DNA of 35,812 nucleotides from NCBI GenBank assembly GCA_018398765.1, contig JAHBMJ010001104.1:1-35812 (forward strand), read 5' to 3'. Under the pieces are notes generated by a model that worked only from the letters and a program-made list of their open reading frames with translations, had not been told where the DNA came from and did no database searches. The position numbers and the translations under genes are program-made. Source of the stretch: Chromera velia. Lineage: Eukaryota; Sar; Chromeraceae. Of this stretch, positions 12,230 through 24,306 are shown one piece after another (the first letter of the stretch is position 1; each line of letters begins with the position of its first letter).

Positions 12230-15200
12230 TCAGAGTCCTTGCAGTCGGGGCCCCGGAATGCGGAGTGCCTGGAGAGTTTTTGGATGGCAGTGGTGGAGCG
12301 CTGTCTGCATCGGTGTCAGGCCCTCCTGCAAAGTGGTAGGCAGGCAGACAAGCAGGCAAAATCTCTTCTGAGAGAAAGAGAAGAAGAAACAGACAGAACA
12401 TGTGTTCTTTTCTTTCTCTCTGTTGACTAGCTCAGACGGACTGAGAGGGAGGGTCCCTGCAGGTCCGTTATGTTACGCACAACATCGATCCACGTACACA
12501 TGCAGAGAGCTAGAGACAAACGCAACTGCAGGAAGGACCTCGCGAAGGCACAACGTGATTGGTATCTGTCTATCGGGTGAAAAGGGATCACGTGCTTCTC
12601 ATTCTTCCTGAAGCATTCAAAAACCATACATACACAAAAACCACACATACCTGCATACACGCTCTCCCCCCCCCAACTCCCAACAACAAAAACAGATGCA
12701 CAGGCAAACTTGTTGCCCCTCATTGATTTCTTACTCATAGACCCCCTCCATCAACACCCCGGGCCTCCATCAACGGATCGATCGATCACACCGACCTTAT
12801 CTGGACAGTGCCGGTCGGCCCATGCCCCCACGAGTTCTGCTGCTGCCTCCGCGTTGCCTCTCCTACACGCCAGATGAAGAGGAGTCCTCCCGTCCTGCAG
12901 GCAGGACTCCCGGGTGGGTGGGTCGAGGGAGGGAGGTAGGCGGTGTGCAGACAATACTTGAAAGGGGCTAAACCACTCCGTGCAGCATGCATGAGAGAAA
13001 GCCAATGAGAATAATCTCGCGTACAGTCATTCTTGAAGAAAAAAGAAGTAGAAGCGAACGTCAAGCCTTTTAACCCAGTCACAAAAGCCGAGGTGAGGCT
13101 CGGATAGAAAGCGCAGCAGGAGAGAGGCGGCTAGGCCAACATTTCACTCAGGTGTGTGCCAGGAGAAACCAGAAGAACCGGAAGGGGAAGAGAGAAAAAA
13201 GGCATGTATGTATGTCGGCACATCTGCCGCCATGCTCACCCGGTTGACGGGATTCGGGTCCGCCCGGAAGGCCAAGAGTGTACGCACAAGCAGCCTGTCA
13301 CCAGACCGCGCAGCTTCATGGAGTGCAGTGTCCCCAGCCTGCAATGATGCACTTGTAATATCAATCCGTCAGTGCACATTTGGTTTTGGTTTGTGCATCT
13401 GGAGGAACCTTTTGTTCCTGTTCTCGTTATTCTTAGATGGGGTATCTTCCAAACTGCATATGTTAATAAAAGAAAACTGTCTGAAAGCCCGACGCACTAA
13501 CTGACCGCGTCTCTGATGTTCACTGCCTCCGACGCCCCCCTCCACAGCAAGACCAACACCACGTCTCTGTGCCCTCCCCGACAGGCGACGTGCAGTGCTG
13601 TTGTGCCCTTCTGCACACGCAACAAGAAGACATGCACAGAGAGAGAGAGACCTGTGTCGTGTATTCAAAGACGGAAAGACGTGCAGGCAGCAGGCAGACG
13701 GCTGAACTCAGACGGAGAGAAAAAAATCCAAAAGAAAACGCCAAAGTCAGTGCGCACACACGCAGATCGAGGCCAAATGCTGACTGATTGATTCACTGAC
13801 TGACTGACCTTTCTATCCCCCCTCATGGCTTCTGCCCCGGCGTTCAGAAGGACCCTCAGGACGTCTACGTGCCCTCTCTCTGCGGCTGCATGGACCGCTG
13901 TGCGCCCGTGCTGGAAGAAGGGAGGGGAAGGGAAGGGAGAGAATGACGCAGATAGACCGACAATTTAAACAAACACAAAACACAGGTGTACAGACTTTCA
14001 TTTGCACAAAAGCAGCCAGGCAGTGCCCGAGCTTGCAGACTGAAAAAAAAAAGAAGCAGGAAACGAATGAAGAGAGAAGGGCCGGAGGTAAGGAAAGAAC
14101 CAGAATTAACGAGACAAAACGACATAGGAAATTCAAGGACTCATTGATTTTGACTCACTCGGTCGCTTGCCGCCTCAACATCCGCACCCAGTTCCAAAAG
14201 CGACACCACCGCCCCCTTTTGCCCACTCAGGGAAGCTCTGTGCAGCGCTGTGTCGCCATCCTGCATGCATGCATGAATACAAACAAAACAAAGACTTGGT
14301 GGGAGTTTCTCTCTTTCTCTCATTTACCCGGACTTTTTTGTACGGACAGAGGCGCAGAGACGTGCACAGAGGCAAAAAGGAACTCTGACGGAGAGAAGAA
14401 ACACGCACACGCACACACGCACACAACTCCACCCCACCTTGTCTTTTGCGTTCACGTCCACCCCCTCCTCCTTCACGAGTCTCTTCAGAACATCCACACG
14501 GCCCCGCACAGCAGCCTCATGGAGAGGGTTCATGTACGGCTCTCCACTCTGCATGCATACAGAGAGAGCAAGCGATCGATCGAGGGGACAACAAGTAGAA
14601 CAGACAAGGTGACGCAGTGCTTTGAGAGCACAACGACGGTCCTCTCTCTCTTTCGTCCATAAATTGGGTTTGTTTTCGCTGTACACAGAAAGCAACACGG
14701 AAGCGCACACTTGTTTGCAGGCACACATATATGAATAAAAAACACACAATTAAACACATGCAGCCTATCTACTGACCGCCATAGGGGTCTTCCCCTTCCC
14801 GGCATCCCCATTTGCGCTGTCGCCGTCAATCTCACCTTCTTCCGTTTGAACAGAGTTGGAGCTGGAAGAGAAACGAGACACCGGGTGGGGAGAGGAACAG
14901 ACAGAGGAACACGAGGCAGCCGCACCGTCCTGGCCGTCCTGTCTTTTTCTCGTCAGGCGCGAGGCCCCCAGACTCACGCCCAACAGAGCCAGACCCCCAC
15001 ATAAGACCAGACACAACTGAGGACACGCACACACACTCACATCCTCCTTCTGGCTCTGTTCCCCTTCTGTTCCCACACCTGCACCTGCACCTGTACCAGA
15101 CCCGTCACACCTTCTGCACGAATCCTCAGAGGTGCGAGAGTTACAGCCACCTCTCCCTCGGCCTGCTCTTCTTGTCTTCGAAGCTTCTGATAAATAATCG

Positions 15201-15547
15201 AAGATCTCTTTCTTTGATTTTTCTTCTGAAGAAGAATGACAGGACGAGGCTCCGGTGGGGCCACAACTTTCCTCAGCGTCACCCCTGGCAGCATCAGCAC
15301 CTGTCAAGACACCAGCAGCACCCCTGTCAACATTATCAAATGCTATGCACGAGATTGCCGATCTGACAGACGACTTGTCTACCGTCCGTCTCCTGAGCCT
15401 CTCATTCTCTTCACGCAAGGCCGCATTCTCCAAACGCAACTCCCCCAGACGCCGGGCATCCCTCTCAAACTGCTCCACGCATGGACCGGTTCCCTCTCTG
15501 CACTCGGGCAGACACCCCCCTCCTGAGGGGTCCGGCAGTGTCTGCAT
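12230..15547 (-). CDS. Ankyrin-repeat protein with N-terminal coiled coil and one membrane span, 8 exons, 494 aa
   Basis: The minus-strand exons are 15547-14777, 14548-14438, 14260-14159, 13910-13809, 13610-13506, 13338-13240, 12894-12796 and 12325-12230. Every intron is phase 0. Exon 1 (257 aa) has a Leu/Glu/Arg coiled coil at about residues 24-55 (ELRLENAALREENERLRRR), a Gly/Ser/Cys-rich linker, a probable transmembrane segment at about 177-197 (LCLVLCGGLALLGVSLGA) followed by basic residues, and an acidic Ser-rich stretch. Exons 2-7 each encode one ankyrin repeat of 33-37 residues, for example DGDTALHRASLSG, HGRTAVHAAAERGH and DGRTPLHLACRRGN. The last exon is a degenerate repeat (EGLTPMQTALHHCH) ending at TGA. 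Ankyrin repeats bind proteins; here they would lie on one face of a membrane. The start is uncertain: the ATG at 15547 sits within TGCATGCAG, which is also the acceptor form of other exons, so an upstream exon is possible. The partner is unknown. Confidence 0.82.
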
Positions 15548-17372
15548 GCATGCAGTGGCAGAGAGGGAACGTACAGAGGAAGGAGAACCTATGACTCTCT
15601 CTCTGTAGCCCGTTTGCGAGTCTGCAGAATCAAATGTGGTTCCAAAAAGTCTGAAATGAAATGACAGGTTTCCATTCGAGTCGAATCGATCGCGAAAAAT
15701 GGAATGCAAGAAAGGGATGTCTCTGATACATGAGTCACGTTACGCAGCAAACACACTCCTTGCTGAAATCAGGATTGCCCTCCTTTCCTTCTTGCACAAT
15801 GTCCACTTTCTATGCTGCCCTGCCCTACCCTGCCCGAGTCCCTTTCTTCTCCGTCCTTTCCTTCTGGCACAATGTCCATTTGCCGTTCTCATGAGGAGAA
15901 GACAAAGACGAATTGTGGCAACCGCCACTGAAGTCTGCAGGGCTGTCCAACTTTGTACTTAACAAAACCAGGGACGATAGAGGTTTTTTGAAAAAACATT
16001 CCTTCGTAAGAGGCAGGCGAACCTTTCCCGTAGTGTTTCCGGTTCCGTCTCTGCTTCTGGAAAGTGCGCCGCTCTCCCTGCAGACAAAAGACAGCAGAAA
16101 CAGAAGCATACAAGAGAACACAGCACATCGCCAGGAGCAAGGTTCACCCCCCGTCAGTTCTATGCCCAAATACTTGCGGCAGTCCTCACGGGTGAGTCTC
16201 CGCTTCCCCTCACCCTCCCACGGCTGGGCCGCGTCCGTCTCCCAGTTGTCTGTTTTCTTTCTCTGCTAGATCCTTCAACCCTCTCTGCTAGACCCTTCTA
16301 CTAGTTCTTCGTATCTCACGTTTCTCGTTTGACGCACTTGATTGACCTCCTTGAATGCCCAAGAGAAGAAAACCACTGGGACCTCCCGTCCTGAAGTCCG
16401 CAGAGACGGAGAGACTGCAACGCAACATCGTACACAGAAATCACAAACGATGCAACAAGCCAAGTCACAGAGCAGATAACCAAGAGGAAGGGATGAAAGC
16501 ACTCCATGACAACTGATCCACGACTGACCCTTCCTGCTCTGCTTTGTCGCGTCAACCGGAACAGCCGCGTCGCCCCCAGCTGATGGCAGGTCGTCATTGA
16601 TCGCGATTGCACATGAGATGTGGCTGCTCGGTCAAAGTTGGAAGCTGCAAGGCAACTCCTATTCTACAAGCACTCATGCAGAGCACAGTGGAACTAGCTA
16701 TGTGTCGGCGGCTTTGTTCGACACGTGTGGTGTGCACTCTGTGCACTCTGTGGGGCCTGTTCTCCATTGAATCTCCTAATGACATTGGATGACTGACAGT
16801 CTCCACAGAGCTGATCTACTGTCTGACACACTGAGCAGCGCACGATTTTTGTTCCCATGCAGGAAGGAGGGCCGATGGAGGGCCGCGGGTGCGCGGCATT
16901 CAGCCGCGGTTGAGGAATCGAATCGGATTCAGAATGATTCAGACTGCATTCGATTGAACCAACGGAATCTTCTGGACTACTGAGTTGATTTTTGATCAGA
17001 TGCGTACATAGTCTGGATTGACTGGATCGACATTCGGGTATGCACTTCAACGTATTATGGGGATGTCGGCATCTTTGTGAGCCCCGAAAGTCTTTGCTGC
17101 TTCTGCAGTCCCGTCCTTGTCGCTGCCGAGTGTAATGTTTCTTGAATTTGGTGAGGTCAAATATCGTGTCTGTAAGGTGGTCTTTGTGTAGGGGAACGGC
17201 TGGTGAGACAGGCAGCTTGAGTAGACGCTAAGCTTTGAGTGTACATCTGTCAGAATCTGAACACACTGGAAGGATTTTTTTTCAGGGATTTGCCATCCGT
17301 CTCCCCCCTCTGTCATCTTCAACTCAGAAGTGAACGCTTTCCGTAAGGAAGACCGAGTGATCTGTCCTTGCG
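15548..17372. other. Divergent intergenic region
   Basis: It separates the start of the minus-strand ankyrin gene from the start of the plus-strand RING-like/UIM gene, so it should hold both promoters. TGCATGCA occurs only at the ankyrin end (15543-15554). Several short frames (for example minus 16140-15889 with a signal-like start, and plus 16789-16983) could be exons of an unseen small gene, but I could not build a phase-consistent model. An inverted AATCGAAT/ATTCGATT pair lies at about 16916-16959. Confidence 0.4.
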
Positions 17373-20300
17373 ATGGCGTCGTCCAGCAGTGCCTCGGGAA
17401 GCCGTCCCGACTCGAAGCCGCTCTGTGCAGCCGCAGCGAATCTGCAGAAGGAGAGGGAGGCAGAATTGGTCCGGAGACTGAGGGCTGGAAAGGCAAAAAT
17501 AGGAGACTTTGAGAAAGGCGTGTGTAAGTGGAAGCCTTCTTGTCTTCGTCAGGGCTCTCTCGTGTGGGCCTCAGAGGAGCGGGTGCACCTCTGTTGCGGG
17601 AAGAGGCACGAGACGGTCATGCATAGACTCTGCTTCCAGAGGTCGGTCTTCGGGGACAGGGGGGTGGGCAGCAGTGATGGTTGATTCACATCAAATGTGT
17701 GTGATTCACGGTGCAAAATTGATGGTGCTTTGGACCGAAGTGTACACGAAACTATCTTTACGTTGTGTTGATTTTTGTGCATATACGTGCATTTTTGTAT
17801 GCGCATTTGCCCGCACATCCTTGCTTTGTGTGTTCAGGTACATCCACGCGAACTCATTCCGCGACGCGAGACAACTGAAGTGTGCTCAAGAGGGGGGAGA
17901 CGACGGTTCCATGTGCGGGGCTTTTTTCGTGAAGCTCGTGCGTATTGAATACAAAGGGGGGCGCACGTTGAGGCAGGTGGTGTTCGATGAGTCCGGGTCG
18001 GAGTCCGTACAGAAGAGGGCGAAGGAAGTGAAGGAGTGTCCTGAGGGATTGATTGTGCCGTTGGGTGACGATGGAGACGCGGACTTTGGGGACACGGATG
18101 ATGAAGAGGACGAGCCTGAGGAAGATCATGTGGGAGGAGAGGGAGAGGGAGATGATACGTGGGCGTACAGGCCTTTCAAGAAAAATGAAAAGAAATCGGG
18201 GGAGGGGGGGGAGAGTGCAGCTGCACCTGTTCAGAAGTTTGTCGAGATTCGGCATATCAACCCGAAGATTAGAGACGGGCCTGCACACGGTCTGAGGGCT
18301 CATTGTGTCCCGAAAAGTAAGAAGAAATTGGCCCGGATTCAGAGAAGAAACAAGGCTTTCAAAGAACAAAGAGATCCTCCTGAGAAACTCGCAGCAGCTG
18401 GTCTCCCTGCAGAAGGGGGTGCGAAGGGTACTGGGGAAGGAGGGCAAGGTCGAGGGAAGGATGGGGGGTTCAAGAAAGGCCAACAGGGCGGCAACAGGGG
18501 ACCAAAGCCGGGGCCCTCCACACAGGGAGAGGCAGCGGAGGCCCGGGCAAAACCCCCCCGCCCCCCCCGTCGCACGATGAACCTGGATGAGTATCTTGCA
18601 GAGAGAAGAGCAGGAGGGGGCAAACGAGGCAACAGGAAAGACGCCATGGTTCGAGGCGCCCCTGTCGATCCTGACGTCACTCTTACAGAGCAACGGGAGG
18701 GGGTGATGAATGCCATTTTACAGGAGTATGCGTCAACGTTCTATAAATGCATCGAGCATAAGGAAGAGAGTTGTCGGATTTGTTTACGCCTTGCCCTCGA
18801 GTCTGAACTTGCTACTCTAGACTACGCTATCGGATTATCTCCCGAAGCGTATGAAAAGGAGCTGGACGCGAGAGTAGAAAGGACCATTTCCAGGGGAGGT
18901 GCCTCTCGTTTATCCGAAGAATTGCGGGACTTGTTGTTCGAGAGGGTGGAGATTGCAGACAAGATGATCGGACTGTTGCGAAATGAAAACGGGGAGTCGA
19001 ATGATGCCTATCTGGTGGCCATGGAAAAAGAAAGGGAGGAGGAGAAGATGAGAACCCGCCAGAAGGAATTAGAGAACAAACAGAAGAAACAGGAAAAGAA
19101 AAAAGGAAAGGTGAAGACACTGGAAGAACACCTGAGGAGCTCCAAGGTCCGTCTGTCTATTTGTCTTTGTCTTCCTTTTTTCTTTCGTTGTCATTCCAGT
19201 GTATTGAACATGCAAGCGTATTCAAATTTCTTCACGACGACGACTTCTCTTTTCCCGTTATCGTTTGATTTGGTCTTTCTCTGAAGGCCTCAGTAAGCAC
19301 CAGAAAGGGTGCGTTTGTGCAAATTTGTGCAGACACTCATTTCTGTATCTGTGTTGTTCATTTATTTTCTGCAGGCGCGTCCGAAGAGGCCGGGGTATCT
19401 GGCTTTTTTGGACGCCAGCAGCAGTTCTGAAGATGAGGCCGCAGTTGCGAGACGGCAGGCGCCCCTCCCGTGGGAAAGGGACCAATCGGCGTGGGACCTC
19501 ATGGGGGGGTTGGGGGGTGGAGGGCTGGTAGGGCTTTCTTACGACACGTCTCAAGTAGAGAGCAAACAGAAGAAGAAGGAGAAGAAGGCAGAGGTTGTGA
19601 GAGAGACGGAAGAGGAGAGGGCGAAGAGGGAGAAGAGAGAGACGGTACGAGACATTCACTTCCCCCCTGCGGCAGCGGCTTCAACTGCAAAAGAGAGAGA
19701 GGAGGAAGAGCAGAGAATGATACGAGAGGCAGTCAGAGAGTCCAAGCGACTCGAGCAAGAGGCGAGGAGAGAAAGAGAACAGATGAAGGCCGGGAGACGG
19801 AAGGGAAAAAGAAATCAAAAAGGGAATTTAGACTCTGAATCCTCCTCAGACGAAGAAGATGAAGCAGACGAATTACGCAAAGCAATGGCCATGTCCCTTG
19901 ACGATGCTGCCGAGAGACTTTTGCTGGAGACAGTAGAAGACGAGGAGGAAGAAGAGGAAGAAGACGATTGGGTCCTTGAGGAGATTGAAACGGCCAAAGA
20001 GGAAGGACGACTACCCTTGTTCCTCGAGTCTTTGGAGAGAGATCCAAATTTCAGGTTCAGGCAGCCGAGGGGAGACGACTCTCTGGTGGCTTCTGCTCTC
20101 TTTCCCTACGTGCTCCAGGTCTGTCTGTCCGCCTTTGAGACAAGCAGAATCATTCGATCTCTCTCTGTCCTGCAAGGAAACGTGTATTTTCGTTTTTCTT
20201 CAACTTCTTTGAACTCACTGGCATCATGCCTGCATTTGTTGTTTGAACAACGTTTTTGAAGAATCGAAAAAAAAAGGGAGCCGGGCAGGTTGAACAGCCA

Positions 20301-20545
20301 GGGAGGAAGGCAGGGGGTTGAAAAGAAAAAAAATCTCTTCCTTCCGCCCGTCTTTGTGTCGCGAGATCCCACTCTCTCTCGTTCATAGAGGGGGCAGAAG
20401 AAAGAACAGGGAAAGGTCAGGGGTGCGTGCGAAAGACGAATGGCCCTCTGACACTGCTCCGCGGCTTTCCGCTTTCGACTGGATGCTCTCTGTACCTCAT
20501 GTGGATACTCTCTCTCACACACACACTCTCACTCACAGGCGCGCG

Positions 20546-20588
<43 letters not shown>

Positions 20589-20667
20589 GATCCAGGCTCC
20601 GTGCGTATTTGTATGTATGTACATATGTATGCATGTGTGCGTGTGTGTGCGTGCGTGTGTGTGTGTG

Positions 20668-20698
<31 letters not shown>

Positions 20699-21126
20699 GT
20701 TTGTATCCGAATGTGTCTGCTGTCATGCAGGTTCGTCCCATTCGGTGGGACCTGCAACCTGAGCAGATCCTCTCGCAGGTGAGAAAGTGGGAGTCTGACG
20801 CGAGGAGGTGGATGGAAATGTTGGCCAACGTGGGGGAGTTGGACATGCCGGAGTGCCATGACGTGATGGAGAAGAGCGGAGGGGTGGCTGAGGAGGTCAA
20901 CGTTGTCTCGGTGGACGTCATTGAACACACAGACGATGCACTGCGGCTCTTCCTCATCATCTCTTGCAGAGAGTCAGTCAAGCAGGCGGGGTTCTTCATG
21001 CGGTATCGCGGAGAAAGAGGCGCCTTTGGTCTGAGAGAGAGTCGGACTGTGAAGACACGAACTGAGGAGTGGGATGAGCAAGAAAGAAGAAAGGAGATCA
21101 AAATTGTGAAGATGCATATCGCGTAG
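17373..21126 (+). CDS. RING-H2-like zinc-binding protein with two ubiquitin-interacting motifs, 4 exons, 905 aa
   Basis: The exons are 17373-17641, 17838-19146, 19375-20118 and 20731-21126. The donors are GTCGGT, GTCCGT and GTCTGT, and the acceptors are TCAG or GCAG. Phases 2, 0 and 0 fit. Near the N-terminus is a Cys/His cluster: C51, C57, C75, H79, H84, C87, C105, C116, with the core [13 protein letters not shown] resembling the middle of a RING-H2 finger; part of it spans the first splice junction. An acidic region follows (about 185-215), then a long Gly/Lys/Pro-rich basic linker (about 255-400) and a helical region (about 430-560). Two stretches match the ubiquitin-interacting motif (hydrophobic-x-x-Ala-x-x-x-Ser in acidic context): [10 protein letters not shown] (about 640-650) and [13 protein letters not shown] (about 690-702). 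The protein is rich in Glu/Lys coiled coil and ends in a folded-looking 131-residue exon. A role as ubiquitin ligase or ubiquitin reader is inference; E3 activity depends on the divergent RING being real. Confidence 0.78.
20535..20700. repeat. Compound CG-CA ... TG-TCTG microsatellite in intron 3 of the RING-like/UIM gene
   Basis: An alternating CG run and (CA)n (about 20539-20585) is followed after about 50 bases by (TG)n and (TCTG)n up to about 20698. This ends only about 30 bases before the acceptor at 20730. The CA and TG arms are inverted relative to each other and could pair into a hairpin in the pre-mRNA. Confidence 0.93.
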
Positions 21127-21612
21127 ACCCATTTGAACCTCGGGTTCTTGCCTGCATTCTAGACCTGCGAAGGCGCTAGATGAGCTGACTGTGATACCGA
21201 GAAAAGAGAGCTATTGCATGCATGTGCATTGACTTCCTTGTTTTTATTTATACCCTGCTGGCGAGGGAGGACGTCTGCAGTAGGAACGAGGGAGTTGGAA
21301 AGTGAGATTGTGCATGAATCGATCAGTGTGTTTTGTTTCTTTCGTTTGAATCAGTAGAACCGAGGCAAAGAGGACAGAGCATTCCGTGCATGCCGTCAGC
21401 CCCCAGTGCCCCATTGTTGGCTTGTCTCAGTAATCGACTTTCCAGGAGGCACAGTCGCTTCTCAGGTGTCTGCTTTTTCTGGTGTGCCCTCCTGTGTAGA
21501 CTTTGTATGCAATGCAGATGAGCAGAATCCCTTGTCCATGCATCTGATGCGGTAGATAAATGTTCCGATGCTCAACGGATGGGTATTTATTTCTGTGTCT
21601 CAACGGATGCAG

Positions 21613-21721
21613 GTGGGCAGAGCTCCTCGAGCGCATCTTGCAGGACTACGCGTCCCCTCTCGCAACTGAGGGACAGCTGCTCCGCTCGAAACTTGGCTGC
21701 TTCCTTTTGTGGGAGGACTAG
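21613..21721 (+). CDS. Probable orphan terminal exon (partial gene)
   Basis: After the acceptor GGATGCAG, the phase-2 frame reads WAELLERILQDYASPL and then TEGQLLRSKLGCFLLWED to a TAG stop, 35 codons in all. It looks like real protein, unlike its shadows. An upstream mini-exon at about 21445-21464 (GAGGCACAGTCGCTTCTCAG, acceptor TTCCAG, donor GTGTCT) ends in phase 2 and joins as EAQSLLR. I could not find the 5' part. It could be the end of a small separate gene or an alternative 3' end of the RING-like/UIM gene, whose own exon 2 contains the similar peptide ILQEYAS. Function unknown. Confidence 0.35.
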
Positions 21722-22428
21722 ATCGATCCATCAGGGATGAAGGTCCTTCAGGCTGCCGGGATTTATCTGATTGGGGAACAGGAAACGGTCGGAGCACAAG
21801 ATCCAACTACAGACAAATCTTCTCTTAAAAGAAGAAAGAACAGTCATAGGGAGAGGCATAAGCGAGACATGCTCCCATCCCATCGACTCGGACCGATTGC
21901 AGAGAGTCCTGAAATTCCAAGACGGGCTTTGTAGGGCTTCGTGCATTTGTGGTAAAGGCTACCGTAGAGCAATAGTGAGGCATGAAGGTGCTGTGACTCA
22001 AGGCATAACATGCATGACTGAATTTGAAGTATATCTTTCCTCAAATAAATCTCTGCAGATTACATCTGCGAATCATGCCCAGCAAGTATGAGGAAGCAGA
22101 CTGTATACAATTTTACTATGACCCTATGATTTTGTTTGTACCAATGTAAACTGATGTGTATTCTGCAACACTCAGGTATAATTGAACGTCGTACTTAATT
22201 TTTTTTAAGTTATTTAAAGTTGAAATTTCTGTTTTTCTTTTTAATTCACATACATTGTGCTCTCTTGTGCATGGCAGTCCCCAGGTGCTAGCCCAGGTGG
22301 TAGTTTAAGAGTGAAGAAGGCCCGCGGAAATATGTAGGTAGGCCGTGATACCCAGTGTAATTCAGTGTGACTAAGTGTGACTCACCCACAAAATATTATG
22401 AGATATCACGAAACTTTGCTGTTTTACC

Positions 22429-22540
22429 CGTCGTACGCATGCAATAAAAACGTAAATCGATGTCTGGTGCATAATGCATTTCTGTGCCGTTTTCGTTCTA
22501 TCTCGAAGTATTTTTGTAAATCGATGTCCCACGTACGACG
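22429..22540. repeat. Direct and inverted short repeats in noncoding sequence
   Basis: The 13-mer GTAAATCGATGTC occurs at 22452-22464 and 22516-22528. The pair is flanked by CGTCGTACG (22429-22437) and its reverse complement CGTACGACG (22532-22540). The arrangement resembles the edge of a small mobile element or a structured RNA. I recognise neither. Confidence 0.5.
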
Positions 22541-22924
22541 CTTTTTTGTGTGGCATGCACCCGTGCCCATGTGTTGAGCTGTTATCCCCCGCTACGCTTT
22601 CTGGGGCCATCCGGTTGGGGACGGCAATTCGTCTCTCACCCCCAGCGTGCGTCGACGCACAAAGACCCAACTCATAGTCTTTCATCGGAGACGAGAAGCT
22701 TCGCAAAGACGTACGTACCAACGAATCTCGGAAGGGTATGTCACCGCTTGTCATCAATTTGAAAAGGTCTCTAGGTGAAAAGTGCAGTTTGGGAAGAAAG
22801 GATGCGAGTGCGCGCGTTTCCAAGCCACGACTTCTCAAAACCCACACGGGGGAGAATGAGAGCAGCTGAGAAGAGTTGACGACCTCTATCTGAAAGTCTT
22901 TCGATCAGAAAAAGAAAGAGCCAG

Positions 22925-24258
22925 ATGGTTCGCTTGTCTTCTGCATGGGCATGGTGCCTTCCTTTGTTGCTGTGTGACGATGTGAAATTGTACGCTGTGA
23001 ATGCCAAAAACAGAGAACTTTGGACTTCTGATGTGGAACTGTCCTCTTGGCCTTCCCCCGCTGGGGTGTTCAAGGAGGAGACGGCACAGGAAGAAAATGA
23101 AGAGGAGGAAGGGCCTCCGTGCACGCCCATCCATTTGCTCGGAATTCGTGCCTCCGGCCCTACTTCTGATGAACTACACGAACAGAGGCTGATAGGATCT
23201 CTTGAGATGTTCAGATGGATGTGAGTGCAGGGATGAGGGTTCACACGGTTTTCTTGGGCTCAGTCCGTCATATCGGGGGCTCCCTCCCACCCCTTCTGTG
23301 AATGTTTGGTTATTACCTTCTCCCCTCCTCTCTCTTGGCATTTCCCATAGCCTCTCTTGAATCTGTTTGTTCAGTCCTCCTCCTGTCAGGCAGGCAGAAC
23401 GTAGAGGGACGGGTCTGTTTGACTTTCTGCGTGCCTCCGTAGGTCCGTCCCTTCGTTGGCGTGTCTGCCTTTTCGTCTTCTTTCTGCAATTGCGTTCTTT
23501 GGTTTTCAGCTTTCTGGCGTTTTCTGTCCTTCCTCAACCTGCAGCAACGACGGGCAGCGCGTCCTGCCGGGATTCTGCCTCTCCGTCGAGTGGCTGGACC
23601 TCCTCGACGCTTCAGACGCAGCCGTGGTGTCATTGAAGATGGCAGGCCAGTTGCTGGCGCCTGAGAGGAAGTACGCGGCTGTGTTCCAAGTAAGTCAAAG
23701 AGAAACAAAGGGGCTTGAAGCATGAAGAAAAAGAGGGAAGGTAGACAGACGAAGGGTTCGTGTGAGGCCTGAGTGATCAGGGGTTGCTGGTGATGATTCA
23801 ATCAAAAAGGAAAGACGGTCAAGCAGCACTCAATGCATGCGTCGTTCTGAATTTCACCCGCTGAATGAAGGAAGGCAAATGGAAGAAAACTGTACTTCTC
23901 TTTCCTTCCTGTTTCTTGCAGACCGTTTCTGCAGGCCTGGTGGTTTCGTCTTTGTCCTGTAGTGCTCGGCTGGCGGTCTCTGGCCATGGGAGGGAGACAG
24001 GTGGGTCTGTAGGCTGGCTTGGTTCTTGTGTTGAAGAGGCCGGTGATCCATTGTTCGGTTGGTAGTATTGAGGCCTGGTGGGTGGGAAGAACGGGGGCGC
24101 AGGTGGGCGGTTACGTAGTTTGCGAGTTTTTGTCAGCCTGTCTAGTCTGACGTTGTGTGAGAAAGAAGCGAAGAAAAAGGAAACTGCAAGGGATGAAGAT
24201 GAGCTCTTTTCTCTCGGACCCTCTGCGCGCGCGCGCGTGTGTGTGTGTATGTATGTGT

Positions 24259-24306
<48 letters not shown>

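Larger units (their letters stand above)
21127..22924. other. Intergenic, with a possible terminal exon and a structured AT-rich part
   Basis: It lies between two plus-strand genes. It contains TGCATGCA at 21215-21222, a candidate terminal exon at 21613-21721 (listed separately), an AT-rich part at about 22080-22260 with no frames, and a repeat-bearing part at 22429-22540. The promoter of the large gene that starts at 22925 should be near its right end. Confidence 0.4.

Noticed and set aside
15825-16169. Minus-strand frames with a signal-like start (MLLAMCCVLLYASVSAVFC)
   Set aside because: Two overlapping frames compete. No phase-consistent link to the ankyrin exon 1 or to any stop-terminated model was found.
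16161-16983. Possible two-exon gene: MPKYLRQSSR with a GTGAGT donor, then an exon after ATGCAG at about 16863
   Set aside because: The pieces are too short and the downstream frame is ambiguous.
17854-18693. 279-codon minus-strand frame
   Set aside because: It is the antisense shadow of exon 2 of the RING-like/UIM gene, and its composition mirrors the Glu/Lys/Gly codons of the sense strand.
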